Shown here piece by piece: positions 22,313-33,576 of a stretch of 64,000 bases of DNA; position 1 is the stretch's first letter, and every line of letters starts with the position of its first letter. The notes under the pieces are model-generated. The model saw nothing but the letters and a program-made list of their open reading frames with translations, did not search any database and had not been told where the DNA came from. A program made the translations under genes and the position numbers. Origin of the DNA: Tetracentron sinense (taxonomy: Eukaryota > Streptophyta > Magnoliopsida > Trochodendrales > Trochodendraceae); assembly GCA_015143295.1 (NCBI GenBank), contig CM026571.1, positions 34,624,505 through 34,688,504 on the forward strand, in the 5' to 3' direction.

Positions 22313-22772
22313 CTCAAAGTGGTGCATATGTTGTCGACCTGGTTAGATCAGCAAGGATCATGCACTGTCTTCCTATTATGACAACGCGAGGTAGCTTTTT
22401 CAGGATTAGTAACTTGTATTTCCATGTAATCTGCTCCTCTGTCAGGTTTTGGAGAAGCTGGTAGAGAGTTTTGACATCTGTAGACACAATCTGGCCCTGA
22501 TTCTGAGAAATCTTCCTGGGTAGACTATAAGCTTCACAAAGATCGACAGGCACTAAGATGATTGAAGGCAGGTGCCCTACTAACCATAGGTGTAACAGTG
22601 GTACACTGGCATGGAAGATGCCTTTCTGGCAATCGACAGCTCAACTGAGAGCCCTGAGAAGTTCTACGAGGATGACTGGGACAACTGTCCCTGAGCTGCA
22701 CATGTCTTTGATAATCCCTATCAGTACTGAATCGGCAAGGGTGCGGCACTTCAGGATGACCAACTGAGACAT
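22313..22772 (-). pseudogene. Element C: extra ORF (DUF7745-like), C-terminal part
   Basis: Continues the frame of 25380-25900 after a solo LTR insertion. At the junction one copy of the 5-bp duplication joins two open frames (NAFALIV then MSQLVILKC), followed by SGTVVPVILVELLRALS, a segment that resembles plant DUF7745 proteins (family wording: npvPaiLAEtyrsL). The next part (22314-22553; LYQLLQNLTEEQITWKYKLL) is open but frameshifted. DUF7745 is frequent in Ogre/Tat extra ORFs; its role is unknown to me. Confidence 0.6.
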
Positions 22773-23132
22773 TGTTAGATATGATGCCCAGAAAAGTCAT
22801 TTAGATTGTAAGATTCTTATTAATTTGATTAATATAGACTTCTTGTTTATCTATTGTATATTCATTATGGGTAATTGACCATGATCATGAGATGATCTAT
22901 ACGATATGAGATATCGATAAAGGTCCATACGATATATTGTAAGAAAGCTATGTGATGGGATTATCACAGGGAGATATAGCTTTCCAGTTCCTTATACCTT
23001 ATATAGTCACAACTGTGGGTGAAGTTGGGCACTTCACTTATATGGTTGCCAGAATGCTAAGATGTTCTCAGTAGTTAAGATGTAGTTCTATCTCGAACTA
23101 TTGTAGTGAAGACCATACATCAGCATATGGGT

Positions 23133-24280
23133 GCTTAAATGTACACTAACCGATTGCATGCAATGAGAGACCTCTTGCATAAACAGACTATCAGATAGTT
23201 GGTCTCTCATTCACATTGAACAGTTTCGATGATCCTTAGATCTGATGAGTTCATCTATGACTGAGCAGTGATCTGATTGTTTTGATTCCACCAAAGTATT
23301 TTCTACATTAGGGAATATGATACAGTGATAGTTGGATAGTCAGAAAGTTGTTCGAGTCATGATGAATTTCAAATAAGAAATCCATGCTCATTAATTTGAG
23401 AGATTATACAAGTTCCGGGTAAGACAGTTGATTAAGTTTAAATCCTGAGCAGGTGATTTTGAAATCAAAAAAAGTTTTGAAATATACTTTTATTAAAAGA
23501 TATTATACTTATCAAAGGATTTTCTCAAAATGTTTTCCATGAGAAATTGTTTCACATGGCTTAATCAGAAATCTTGGAAACCCAGATGATGTGCAATGGG
23601 TTATGAGTTAGATAGTATGTCAATCTCAAATGCCCATTAAGGATAATGTATTTGGAAGGATAAATCGAATTTAAAAGTTCATGTGGCGCGATCCGTATTT
23701 GTTAATGCTTAAATGTACACTAACTGATTGCATGCAATGAGAGACCTCTTGCATAAACAGACTATCAGATAGTTGGTCTCTCATTCACATTGAACAGTTT
23801 CGATGATCCTTAGATCTGATGAGTTCATCTATGACTGAGCAGTGATCTGATTGTTTTGATTCCACCAAAGTATTTTCTACATTAGGGAATATGATACAGT
23901 GATAGTTGGATAGTCAGAAAGTTGTTCGAGTCATGATGAATTTCAAATAAAAAATCCATGCTCATTAATTTGAGAGATTATACAAGTTCCGGGTAAGACA
24001 GTTGATTAAGTTTAAATCCTGAGCAGGTGATTTTGAAATCAAAAAAAGTTTTGAAATATACTTTTATTAAAAGATATTATACTTATCAAAGGATTTTCTC
24101 AAAATGTTTTCCATGAGAAATTGTTTCACATGGCTTAATCAGAAGTCTTGGAAACCCAGATGATGTGCAATGGGCTATGAGTTAGATAGTATGTCAATCT
24201 CAAATGCCCATTAAGGATAATGTATTTGGAAGGATAAATCGAATTTAAAAGTTCATGTGACGCGATCCGTATTTGTTAAT
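23133..24280 (+). repeat. 574-bp tandem duplication inside the solo LTR
   Basis: 23133-23706 and 23707-24280 are almost identical; I see about six differences by eye, such as AACCG/AACTG and TGTGGCG/TGTGACG. The sister LTRs at 30142 and 33577 have a single copy. The ends share the four bases TGCT, so slippage or microhomology-based repair probably made it, after the LTR inserted or shortly before. Confidence 0.9.
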
Positions 24281-24846
24281 GCTCATACACTGGGATTCAA
24301 TTGCAACATGGATATCTCACGTCACTTGCAATTCCAATGTAATTCCTGTTTAGAGTCAATGGGATAACATTGGGTAAGCCAGGGTAAGAATGTCCCAGAG
24401 CAATCTCTGGAGATCCTCACATAAGAAATACAAGCTCATAAATTGATTAATGTTAATCAATTATTTAGAAAATGATTAAATGTTAATCATTAAATTAAAA
24501 GTTAATCTATAGTTTAAATTAATTGTTAATTTAAATTTGAGGGTTATATTAGTAATTATTTAATTAACCTAATTCAAGGAGAAATGGTTTAACCCATATC
24601 CATAAACTCATTAAGAATGGACCTTTAATATGGGCCCAAGCCCATGGGTTTAAACCATAGGGTGGGCGCCCACTTTAGTAATCCTAATTGGATTAGGACT
24701 TGGTTACTTGAATAATTATTGAATAATAATTCTTTTAACTATGGAATTAAATTCCAATGGTTGGAATGCAAGAAGGATTAAGATGAAGTTGTAATTGGAT
24801 TACAACTAGGAGGTTTAACTCCCCAAAACTCATGCCCCCCTCATGG

Positions 24847-24869
24847 CCCCCCCCCCCCCCCCCCCCCCC
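24847..24869 (+). repeat. Run of 23 C
   Basis: Homopolymer tract within the solo LTR, at a place where sister LTRs have a C-rich stretch such as CATGCCCCCC. Its length may be inaccurate because homopolymers are hard to sequence. Confidence 0.7.
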
Positions 24870-25379
24870 TTTTGGTTATAGTTTCCTAGTTTGACTAGGA
24901 TTCCTCTCTTATGTTGGTTGTTGACTAATCCCTTTACTTAAGGAATCCCTTTTGGAAAAGGACTCTTTAATTAGAAGGATTACTATAACTAAAGTAATTA
25001 TAGATAAACTAGGAGTTTTAATTAATTAATAGTAAGAGTTATTATTAATTAATAATTCCTAAGGGATAAGGTGAAATTGGATTAGGATTAGGATATGATC
25101 TAAATTCTATAAATACCCCAACACCTCTTGACCATAAAGTAAGATTCTCCAGAATTCACACTCTCCTCTCTCTCCAAACCATGAACCCCTAGGAAGTATC
25201 CCTAGGGATTTTTGTGAGCTACAAGGTGTTCTTCAAGTTGGGTTTTGCAACTTAAGGGTTTTGAACATCATTCACCGAGGTGATATGACTAAAACTTTTA
25301 GATAAATTTTATTCATTCTATGGTGTAAAGTTCTAGGGGATCCAGTTTCTATATAATTTTTTATCCGGATCCCCCTTCA

Positions 25380-25900
25380 GACATGACTATCAGTGCAAAG
25401 GCATTGAGACCGGGTAGTTCAACTATTATGGTATCAGGGTTCCATTTGCAGCTGATTGATTCTCAAGATAGCTTATGGGTATCCTATCGTAAAAGTCATT
25501 AGGACCATGCTCCAAGCAGGGAGGCTTGATATGCAAGAACCTTGAGAGGTCTGCCTTGTATGTTGTCTTGTAGCATAGTACTATGGCTTCGACACCCATG
25601 GTAAAGCCAAAAATACGCTGGACTTCTTCTAATGTTGGACACAGTTTGTTCTTGCCAAAATAGAATACCATGTATGATGGGTTCCAATACTGGATGGTAG
25701 TATTTATGAGGTGTCAATCTGTTTTAACCATAGATAGGTCTAAGATGGACCCCATTTTGTAGTACTGAGCCCAAGTGAAAAGCTGACTAGAAGTGAGAGC
25801 TTTAATTATTTTGTGGAGGTTGTCATCAGATGCCGCCTAAGAGGTCAAATGCACGGGCCATGACTGTTGAACCATTGACTTAACGATCCCTGAAGGTCCT
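25380..25900 (-). pseudogene. Element C: extra ORF (DUF7745-like), N-terminal part
   Basis: The minus frame 25426-25671 starts MVFYFGKNKLCPTLEEVQRI and continues FGFTMGVEAI. The pattern 'F.FG..ELCPTLEEV..I' is shared by DUF7745 proteins carried by plant Tat/Ogre elements. An overlapping frame at 25499-25717 holds the preceding residues, so a shift lies near 25670. It precedes gag in the same direction, as the extra ORF1 does in Ogre elements. Not a host gene; function not known. Confidence 0.6.
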
Positions 25901-26767
25901 ACCATCTACCTGGACAAAGACAGACTCTGTGTAAGTGTATTGTGTATGCAGATGTAAATGCAAAATGATGATGATTATATTTTTTATTTGATTGGGTGTG
26001 ACAAAGCACATGTGATCCGATAGGGTAGTCGAAAAGGAGTCCGGTATGCTTTACCCGGGTTTTTGGGGACCAGGGGCTTATCAAGTCAAGGCTGGGGATA
26101 GGTCTTGGTAAAGACCTGTCTGCCTAGGATTTAAACCCCATATGTGATGTCGGGACATAGGGTCAGATGTGTTTTATTACAAACACAAGTACGGCTCATT
26201 ACATGCCCCTGGATGGGTGCTTACCTAAGTAAGAATGCTCTGATAGTCAACTATAATTGGGGACAGGTATAGGGTGCAAGCAGGTTAGGGTTTAGAGTAT
26301 CCCTCGAGGTGGGTTGCTTGTAGACTATACTTTAACTTATTCTATATGCTGAATGCTGGGGTAATGCAGGTATTCGTAAAAAGGTTTAGGGTCACTTAAC
26401 ACTGTATATACAACTCCCGGTATAGAACATACCAAAAAGTGGATGATTGGTGTAAGCGGAAGCGTTCAAAATCCTTCCTTGAGGATAATAATACAACAGG
26501 TGTAATTCCACAAAACTCCAAGACTGTTAAGCTTCTAACACTGAGGATATTCATCCAACAGCCGTAAACGTATTAAATCTGTCTACTGGGTTTTCATGGG
26601 TCATTACATCAATATGATATGCACAGTACAAAATACACCCAAAGAGATGAAATAATTAGTATTAGACTAAATACTTAGGCATTTGAATAATTTTAAGGTT
26701 TATTTGGCTTAAACCTAGGTTCCAGGTTGAATCCTAAAAAAATTCTCCAGGAGAGTCGCTAAAGCTA
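25901..26767 (-). other. Element C: leader and primer-binding region
   Basis: Noncoding leader between the LTR and the extra ORF. Directly after the LTR end, the minus strand reads TTAGCGACTCTCCTGGAGA (about 26742-26764). This resembles GGCGACTCTGCTGGGGA, the sequence I know at the start of Tat-type internal regions, so it marks the primer-binding site and shows that the adjoining LTR is the 5' one. The rest holds short stop-ridden frames only. Confidence 0.65.
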
Positions 26768-27748
26768 TCAGCACGGATTTTACTCACTGGTGTTTTGATT
26801 AAAAGTTGTTACTTATTAATTCTGAATGATAAGTCCTGGATATGGATAAGGTCTTATGGTCTACTTGAGAATCTAGGTAAGAGTTTCGATTAAGTCTTAA
26901 GGAATGTGTTAGGCATCCTGTGAGCCCCATTTTACAATGGTTACCTACTCCATAGGTATAAGCCAAATTAATGTCAAACTTAATTCAAATGCCTAAGTTT
27001 TAGATCATACTAATCCAAGAAATAAGAAAATCCTAACTAGAGTTAAACCAGGATAGGCTTGCCTATGTACTCATACGGGTGAGATCAGACCGAGCGTAGT
27101 TCTGGCATATGAGCATGTGCCCAAGCTAAGGGAGTGTGAGTGCATTGGGTGACTAAGGGTCTAGCCCAGGGTCTAGGGTTGGTTGACCGGGGAGGTCAAG
27201 TGCATGGTCTTAGGGTGTAGGCCCGGAGGCCAAGGGTTAAGCCCAGAGTATGACGATTGGGCCTGAAGGCAAAAAGATGAGCCCAGAGGCTAAGGTTTGG
27301 GCCCGGAGGCCAAAAGATGGGCCCGGTAGGCCAAGATTGGGCCCCAAAGGCCAAGGGCTTGCCCGATAGGCTAAAGGTTTAGTCTAGTAGACTAAGGTTG
27401 GGCTCGGTATGCCAGATTTTAGCCAGGTAGGCTACAAGGTGGACCTGGAGGCCTAAGGTTACTTAACCGGAGTTAAGAGATAAGTTAACCATGGTTAGGG
27501 ATGCTAATCATTAAAAAAAGTCCAATGTCAGATTTTTCGTTCATTTTACATTTTTTAGATTTTTAGGGATTTTCTAGATTTTTTCCAATGTTAAATGGTT
27601 TTAACAATGGTTAAAAGTTAACTGGAGTTAAGTTTAACCCCAGTTAAGGATCTGGTCCGGTCAGGGGTGGGCCTAGATATATTGATAGGGCCTAGGATGG
27701 GCTCCTACCTAGTCTGGGCCCTATGCAAGGCCCAAATAAATAGAAACT

Positions 27749-27827
27749 GGAATTGGCGCTATACTGTTCACCGCCAATTCCAATTCTTCATCGAATTAGA
27801 ATGACGGTGGATTGTGTACTGTCATTC
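27749..27827. repeat. Two interrupted palindromes of the 12-3-12 family
   Basis: 27749-27781 has 15-base arms (GGAATTGGCGCTATA and TTCACCGCCAATTCC, loop CTG, three mismatches). 27799-27827 has 13-base arms (GAATGACGGTGGA and TGTACTGTCATTC, loop TTG, a few mismatches). Confidence 0.75.
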
Positions 27828-28007
27828 CCAGTTTTCTGAAAATGGCTTTGCTGGATTGAGGAGAGGTTAGGGATGATGCTCAAGGGGTTCTGGACCCTTG
27901 TAGGTGTTCAGGGGACTTCAGGGAAAGTCTTGGGCCTATTTTGGGCCTTTGGTTTGGTTTAGATTGGGCCCACTGGGGCCATCTATAGTGAGAAGCAGGA
28001 TACCCAA

Positions 28008-28034
28008 AATGTCGGTAAACTGTTTACTGACATT
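28008..28034. repeat. 12-3-12 interrupted palindrome, one mismatch
   Basis: Arms AATGTCGGTAAA and TTTACTGACATT separated by CTG. The inner bases (AAA/TTT) differ from other sites but still pair. Confidence 0.85.
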
Positions 28035-28848
28035 CTGGACATTCTCCAAATTGGTTCATTTTAACCATAGTTAAGCTACTCTAGTTAGCCTGGAAAGACC
28101 AGGGAAGATGGGGGAGGTCTCAAAGACCTAGGCCAGGCCCTAGAATGGACCAGGGGCTTACAAAATGAGGCTTGGAGCCACTGAAATGGGAAAGCCTAGA
28201 AATTGAGGTACTGTGTTTACAGCAATTTCTGGATTTTCCAGAAACTAGATTTTTCCCCCTGGGCTACGAACCAGGCCTGTCCTAGGGTATTCCTTATAGA
28301 TTTAAGGATACCCTATGAGCTTGGGGGAGTTTGAGGTAAAGCCTTGAGGGTGTGCAAGCTCACATACAACCGAAACTAGTTTTTATCCTCATGGGAGGGT
28401 CCTCATGCCTATAGCCCTACCCTTCAATTTGGTGCAACACAAAAGGTCCCATGGAATAGGACCAGGGGCTCAAAATGCTTTATAGAAGATAAAGGGGGGT
28501 AGGGAAGGACCCTACCCTACTAGCCTGCCTCTGACGTTGGTGGTGGTGGTGGAGCTCACGATGGTGAAGGCTGAGGAGGTGCTCAGGAGCAACTGAAGGC
28601 GTCCACAGGAGTTTTATACTTCGGATTTTTGCAGAGGTTTCTCAAAGGAGAGTTCGTATCCCTACAGAATTTTAGATTTTTTTTATCCCCTCAAGCTTGA
28701 AGATGGGTTTGATTTTATAGGAGAAGGACCAAGGACTTGAAGGGGATTAGGACGGAGGTGGGTGAGGTTTCAGAGGCTTGGGAGGCTGGCCAGGGGCGTG
28801 TCTGAGGCATTGGAGACGGCATAGTTTGAGTAAAAGGCAAACTCTAGG

Positions 28849-29025
28849 AATTATGGTAATTCTAGTACCGCCATTACCCTATAAAGCAAAATGATAAATG
28901 GGGGTAGAAACTCTACCGTCATTCTTAGACTTTTTCAAAAACAGGGTCTGGCGCGTGTTTAATGCGCACCACGCGGTATGGACTCTAACCATAAAAGGAA
29001 TGTCAATAGATGGACTACCGACATT
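28849..29025. repeat. Three 12-3-12 interrupted palindromes
   Basis: 28849-28875 (AATTATGGTAAT / AGTACCGCCATT, loop TCT, several mismatches), 28897-28923 (AATGGGGGTAGA / TCTACCGTCATT, loop AAC, two mismatches) and 28999-29025 (AATGTCAATAGA / ACTACCGACATT, loop TGG, three mismatches). The 3-base spacer is constant in all. Confidence 0.75.
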
Positions 29026-29466
29026 TTGAGATTTTGAATTTTTGAGGGCCTGGGCCCCCTCCTAGGACTTAGCTAGGGTCTGTGGGTCCTGTATGGGACC
29101 AAGGGCTGTTTGTCTACGGGTTTAGGCCCTAGGGGCCTTGGGTAGGTGTTGTATGAGCCTTGGACTCACGTCCTAGGTTTTATAGGTTTTAGGGTTAGAC
29201 TGGGGCTAGCTAGGGTTCACCTAGGGTTTAACTAGGGTTGACCTAAGGTTTAACTAGGGTTAGACCTATGGTTGACTTAGGGTGGATCTAGGGTTAGACT
29301 TAGGGTTTACATATGGTTTGACCAGGGTTTGCCTAGGGTTGATACAGAGTTAACCTAAGGTTTAGCTGAGGTTGACCTAGGGTTGACTTAGGGTTGACCT
29401 AGGGTTGACTCAAGGTAGACCCAAGATTAACCATGGTTAAGGGGGTGTAAAAATTGGGTGCTTACA

Positions 29467-30141
29467 GTAATCCCCAAAAGAGTCATGGACCATTCTCCAA
29501 GGACTCACAAAACATCTCCAGAAGAAGAAGCAATCCCATGGTGTCCCAAACTTTACTCCCTAGCCTACATTTTGTCCTACTTTAAGTCTTCCTAGATCCC
29601 CAAGGAACTAATAGTGCAAGCATTATATCACATCTACATCCCCAGCGGAGTGTCATCCAGGGCAATGAAGGGAGAAGATCTAGATCCCAATAAATTGTGG
29701 GTATGAGTGAAAACCGGCAATCACCTCATTACGTAAAAATTACACGACCCCAAACCTAGTCTTACAACTAGGGGCAAAACAGGGACAAAATCAATCAACT
29801 TTGCAGGCATGAGTAAAAACCGACAGCGGCCTCATCGCATAAAAATTATGTGAAACACATGACTTGGTCATTCCAATGGTATAAAAGGGAGAAAAGTTGA
29901 AAACCAGTTTAGTAATAGAGTCTGGCTGCAACCAGTCATCTCGGATTCCCGACTTTCCTTAGTAGACGTTCCCCTATAAGCAGAAATCCCCAGCTGATCC
30001 CGCTCAAAAAGCCCCAGTGGCTCTATACTCCCCAGTAGATTTCTAACAACGATCCTCAGTAGCTCCCCAACGAGAGGCCTCTACAACAGCGTGATAGACT
30101 CATCTATCCCCCAACAACGATCTATAGTGGCAGACCCTCTT
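29467..30141 (+). other. Element E: 3' noncoding internal region, first part
   Basis: A plus-oriented Tat-like element split by two insertions. It contains CCCCAGTGGC, CCCCAGTAGA and CCCCAGCGGAG words, which are frequent in the long noncoding segment between integrase and the 3' LTR of Tat/Ogre elements. No open frame of note. The upstream coding part of E lies left of element C, out of the window. Confidence 0.5.
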
Positions 30142-32327
30142 TGTTAGACATTATGCCCAGAAAAGTCATTTAGATTGTAAGATTCTTATTAATTAGATTA
30201 ATAGAGACTTCTTCTTTATCTATTGTGAATTCATTATGAGTAATAGACCATGATCATGAAATGATCTATACGATATGAGATATCGACAAAAGTCCATAGG
30301 ATATATTGTAGGAGAGGCAGATATAGCTTTCCAGTTCCTTATACCTTATATAGTCACAACTATGGGTGAAGTTGGGCACTTCACTTATATGGCTGCCACA
30401 ATGCTAAGATGTTCTTAATGGTTAAGATATAGTTTTATCTCAAACTATTGTAGTGGAGATTACACATCAGCATATGGGTGCTTAAATGTACACTGACTGA
30501 TTGCATGCAATGAGAGACCTCTTGCATAAGCATACTATCAGATAGTTCGTCTCTCATTCACATTGAACAGTTTCGATGATCCTTAAATCTGATGAGTTCA
30601 TTTATAACTGAGCAATAAACTGACTATTTTGAATGCACCTAAGTACTCTCTGACTGAAGGACTACAATAAGATGACAGTTGGATAATCAGAAAGTTGTTC
30701 GAGTAATGATGAATTTCAAACAAGAAATTCATGCTCATTAAATTAAGAGGTTATCCAAGTTCCGGGTAAGACAATCGATTAAGCTTAAATCCTGCGCAGG
30801 TGATTTTGAAATCAAACAAGTTTGAAATATATTTTTAATAAAATATATTATACATAATAAAAGTTTTTTTCAAAATGTTTTACATGAGAAAAAGTTTCTC
30901 ATGGCTTAATCAAATGTCTTGGAAACCCGGATGATGTACAATGGGTTATGAGTGAGATAGTATATTAATCTCGAAGGCCCATTAGGGATAATGTTATTGG
31001 AAGGATCAATCAAATTAAAAAGTTCATGTGGCGGGATCCTTTATTGGTTAATATTCTTACACTGGGATTCAATTGCAATATGGATATCTCAGGTCACTTA
31101 CAATTCCGATATCATTCCTATTTAAGGGTCAATAGGAAGCACTGGGTAAGTCAGGGTTAGAATGTCCCAGAGCAATCTGTGAAGATGCTCACATAAGAAA
31201 TACAAGCTCAATTAATAGATTAAATGTTAATCTATAATTTAAAGGATTAAAAGTTAATCTTTAATAAATGGATTAAATGTTAATCTATGGTTTAGATTAA
31301 ATGTTAATCTAAATTAAAGGATAACAATAATGATTATTTAATTAATATAAATATAAGGGGAAATGGGTTTGACCCATATCTATAAAACCCAACAAAATTT
31401 GACCTTATAGATGGGCCCAAGCCCATGGGATTAAATCCCTAGGGTGGGCGCCCATTTGGAGTTCCCTAATTGGTTAGGATTTTGTTAATTAAATAATTAT
31501 TAAATAATTAATCCTTATTTGATAGAATTAGATTCCAATACTTGGAATGCAAGAAACAAGGAGATAAGATTGGATTTATAGCAAGACTTGGAGTGCAAGA
31601 CTCCCTAATGCTCACACCCCTCTTTAGCTCATGCCCCCCTTATGGGTTTCCTAATTTGATTAGGATTATTAATTGTTAGGAGTTTGTTGGGATCCCTAGA
31701 ATCTAGGGAATTAGTTACACCCCTTTAATTAAGGAGTCCTTTTAGGAAAAGGAAACCTAAATTAGAAAGTTTGTTATAACTAATGATAAGAGTTATCATT
31801 ATTTAGTAACTCTTTTAAAGGGATAAGTTCTAATTAGAGAAGGACTAGGATAAGATCCTAATCTATAAGTACCCCATACCCAAAACATGTGGGAAGGGAA
31901 TCACTCAAGGATTTCTTTCTTTCCCCCCTCCAAACCATGAGCAAGAGAGAGAGAATAATCTCTCTCAAATTTTCGTGAGCCTCTAGGGTTTGTCCAAGTT
32001 GATTGAAGGGTAGGGTTTTGAACCCTTAATATTTGTGAAATAGAAAGTTTACTCCAACAACAATCTTCTTCTCTTTGTTTCTTCAAAACCAAGTAAAGAT
32101 TCAAAAGCTTCACGGGGATAGCGAAGAACAAGGATCGAGCTTTGAGTATTTCTTCGAGAAATCTCTACGAAGAGTTCTGACAGTTCAAGTTGATTTTATG
32201 CTTCACCGGTGAACATCATTCACCGAGGTAATTCTCTAAACATGTAGTTAGTATTATTTGCTTTCTATGGTGTAAAGAACTTCGGGATCCAGTTTTTTGC
32301 ATAAATTTTTTATCTGGATTCCCTTCA
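30142..32327 (+). mobile_element. Copia solo LTR, 2.2 kb
   Basis: Starts TGTTAGACATTATGCCCAG, ends GGATTCCCTTCA, same family as 22773-25379 and 33577-35806. Flanks are CTCTT (30137-30141) and CTCTC (32328-32332), a 5-bp duplication with one change. No internal region, hence a solo LTR. The TAGGATAAGATCCTAATCTATAAGTACC run near 31850 looks like a TATA box and the ACCGAGGTAATTC stretch near the right end is shared by all copies. Open frames here are accidental. Confidence 0.88.
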
Positions 32328-33546
32328 CTCTCTTTATCGTACTCTACTTTTCGAAAGCAGAAAACAACTCACAAATCCCTATCAAGCCCTAACAAAGGCA
32401 ATATACTAGCAAATCTGAAAGCTAACTAAGCATCTTTTAACAAAGATCTAAATTTTAGAAAGTCCATAACTCTTTTCTAAAAAGACAAACTTTTGAAAAC
32501 CTCTGGTACCACAATCTGATTGTACCAACCAGCACTAAACTACCTCGATAAGAAAACCAGGAGTCGACGCCGCGCTTCCCTGCAAGTCGCATTCAAAAAA
32601 TTCATGACAAAACATCATCATCTTCATCCCTAGCATGACATCATTTCACATAAATGCACCCAAGCATAGAATCATACCCAGCATGACAAAACGACCCAAT
32701 ATCATTCAAAGTGATCAATATCCCCAGTCAGCGCCTCTAGGCCATATCAAAATAAAATCCATCTGGCTAGCGCCTCCGGGACATGCTATCTCATATCAAT
32801 CATTTTGACTAAAACCTCCAGGTGACGCCACCTCCTTCAATCAGCTGGCTAAAGTCACACTCCTTTTGACACTCCTGTGTGTCCCTGACATCACCATGTG
32901 TACCATTAACAAACTGCCGGCTAATGCCACATCTTGTTAACATGCCGACACACCCGCATACCCCCTTTGTGATACCCCCGTGTGTCCCTAACATCACCAT
33001 GTGTACCATTGACAAACCATCGATTAATGATGCACTTTGTCCATATGCCGACACACTCGTATTTCCTTCTAACCACTTTTTAGTGCATCCTCGACATCCT
33101 GTATGTCCTTGAGACTCTGCGTGTCCTTCGATCAATTTGGCTAGCACCTCCAGGTGATGCCACAACAATCGATCTGGCTAATGCCTCCGGGTGATGTCTT
33201 TCCAATCAATTAGCTAGCGCCTCCAAATGATGCCAATTCAATCCATCTAGTTAGTGCCTCTGGGACATGCCATCTCTTTGCTCAAAACATACCATTTTCC
33301 CAAAATAAGTCTCGATCACTCTTCATCCCTAGTCTGTCACCCTTCTCCCTAATAGATGTTTTCTGGCTAAGCCTGCATGTGTCTTTTACTCAACACTAAT
33401 TGTATCATCATTGCATACATGCACATCATGCTTACATCCAAGATCATGTTGCATTCCCAAAATCCAACATTTGGTGTAAAAATATGATGATTTAAGTCTT
33501 TTTCGTTCAACTGCTAACCTAACACTTTCCAACAAAGAGGGACAGT
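32328..33546 (+). other. Element E: 3' noncoding internal region, second part, with polypurine tract
   Basis: It continues E after the solo LTR. 32690-33290 has imperfect repeats of GGCTAGCGCCTCCGGG and GACATCACCATGTGTACCAT (the latter at about 32889 and 32991). It is related to 5066-5413 of element A, and ends in AAAGAGGGACAG before the LTR, a likely polypurine primer. In E the 86-bp unit seen in A is not amplified. No gene. Confidence 0.6.
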
Positions 33547-33576
33547 TATAAGCACCCAATTTTTACACCCTCCCCT
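33547..33576 (+). mobile_element. Element E: first 30 bp of 3' LTR, cut by element F
   Basis: TATAAGCACCCAATTTTTAC followed by ACCC matches the start of the A and C LTRs and then ends at CCCCT where the copia LTR TGTTAGACATGATG begins. The continuation is probably the fragment at about 41861-42258. Confidence 0.75.

Larger units (their letters stand above)
22773..25379 (+). mobile_element. Copia solo LTR with perfect GACAT target duplication
   Basis: It starts TGTTAGATATGATGCCCAG and ends GGATCCCCCTTCA, the termini shared with the LTRs at 30142 and 33577. GACAT occurs on both sides (22768-22772 and 25380-25384). No internal region is present, so it formed by recombination between two LTRs. 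It is 2607 bp long because it holds a 574-bp tandem duplication and a run of 23 C. It split the extra ORF of element C. Confidence 0.93.
26768..29466 (-). mobile_element. Element C: 5' LTR, 2.7 kb, sister of element A's LTR
   Basis: The minus strand starts at 29466 with TGTAAGCACCCAATTTTTAC and ends near 26768 with CCGTGCTGAT. It shares with A the start, the AACCATGGTTAA and CTAGGGTT words, the GGCCTCCGGGCC-type run, the 12-3-12 palindromes and the GTGCCTAACAC block near the inner end, in the same order. It is clearly diverged from A, so the two elements are separate insertions. GTAAT (29467-29471) is the expected flank duplication; the partner is out of view. Confidence 0.8.

Noticed and set aside
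24847..24869. Run of 23 C as a functional G-quadruplex site
   Set aside because: A pure C run in a C-rich part of an LTR; likely slippage or assembly noise.
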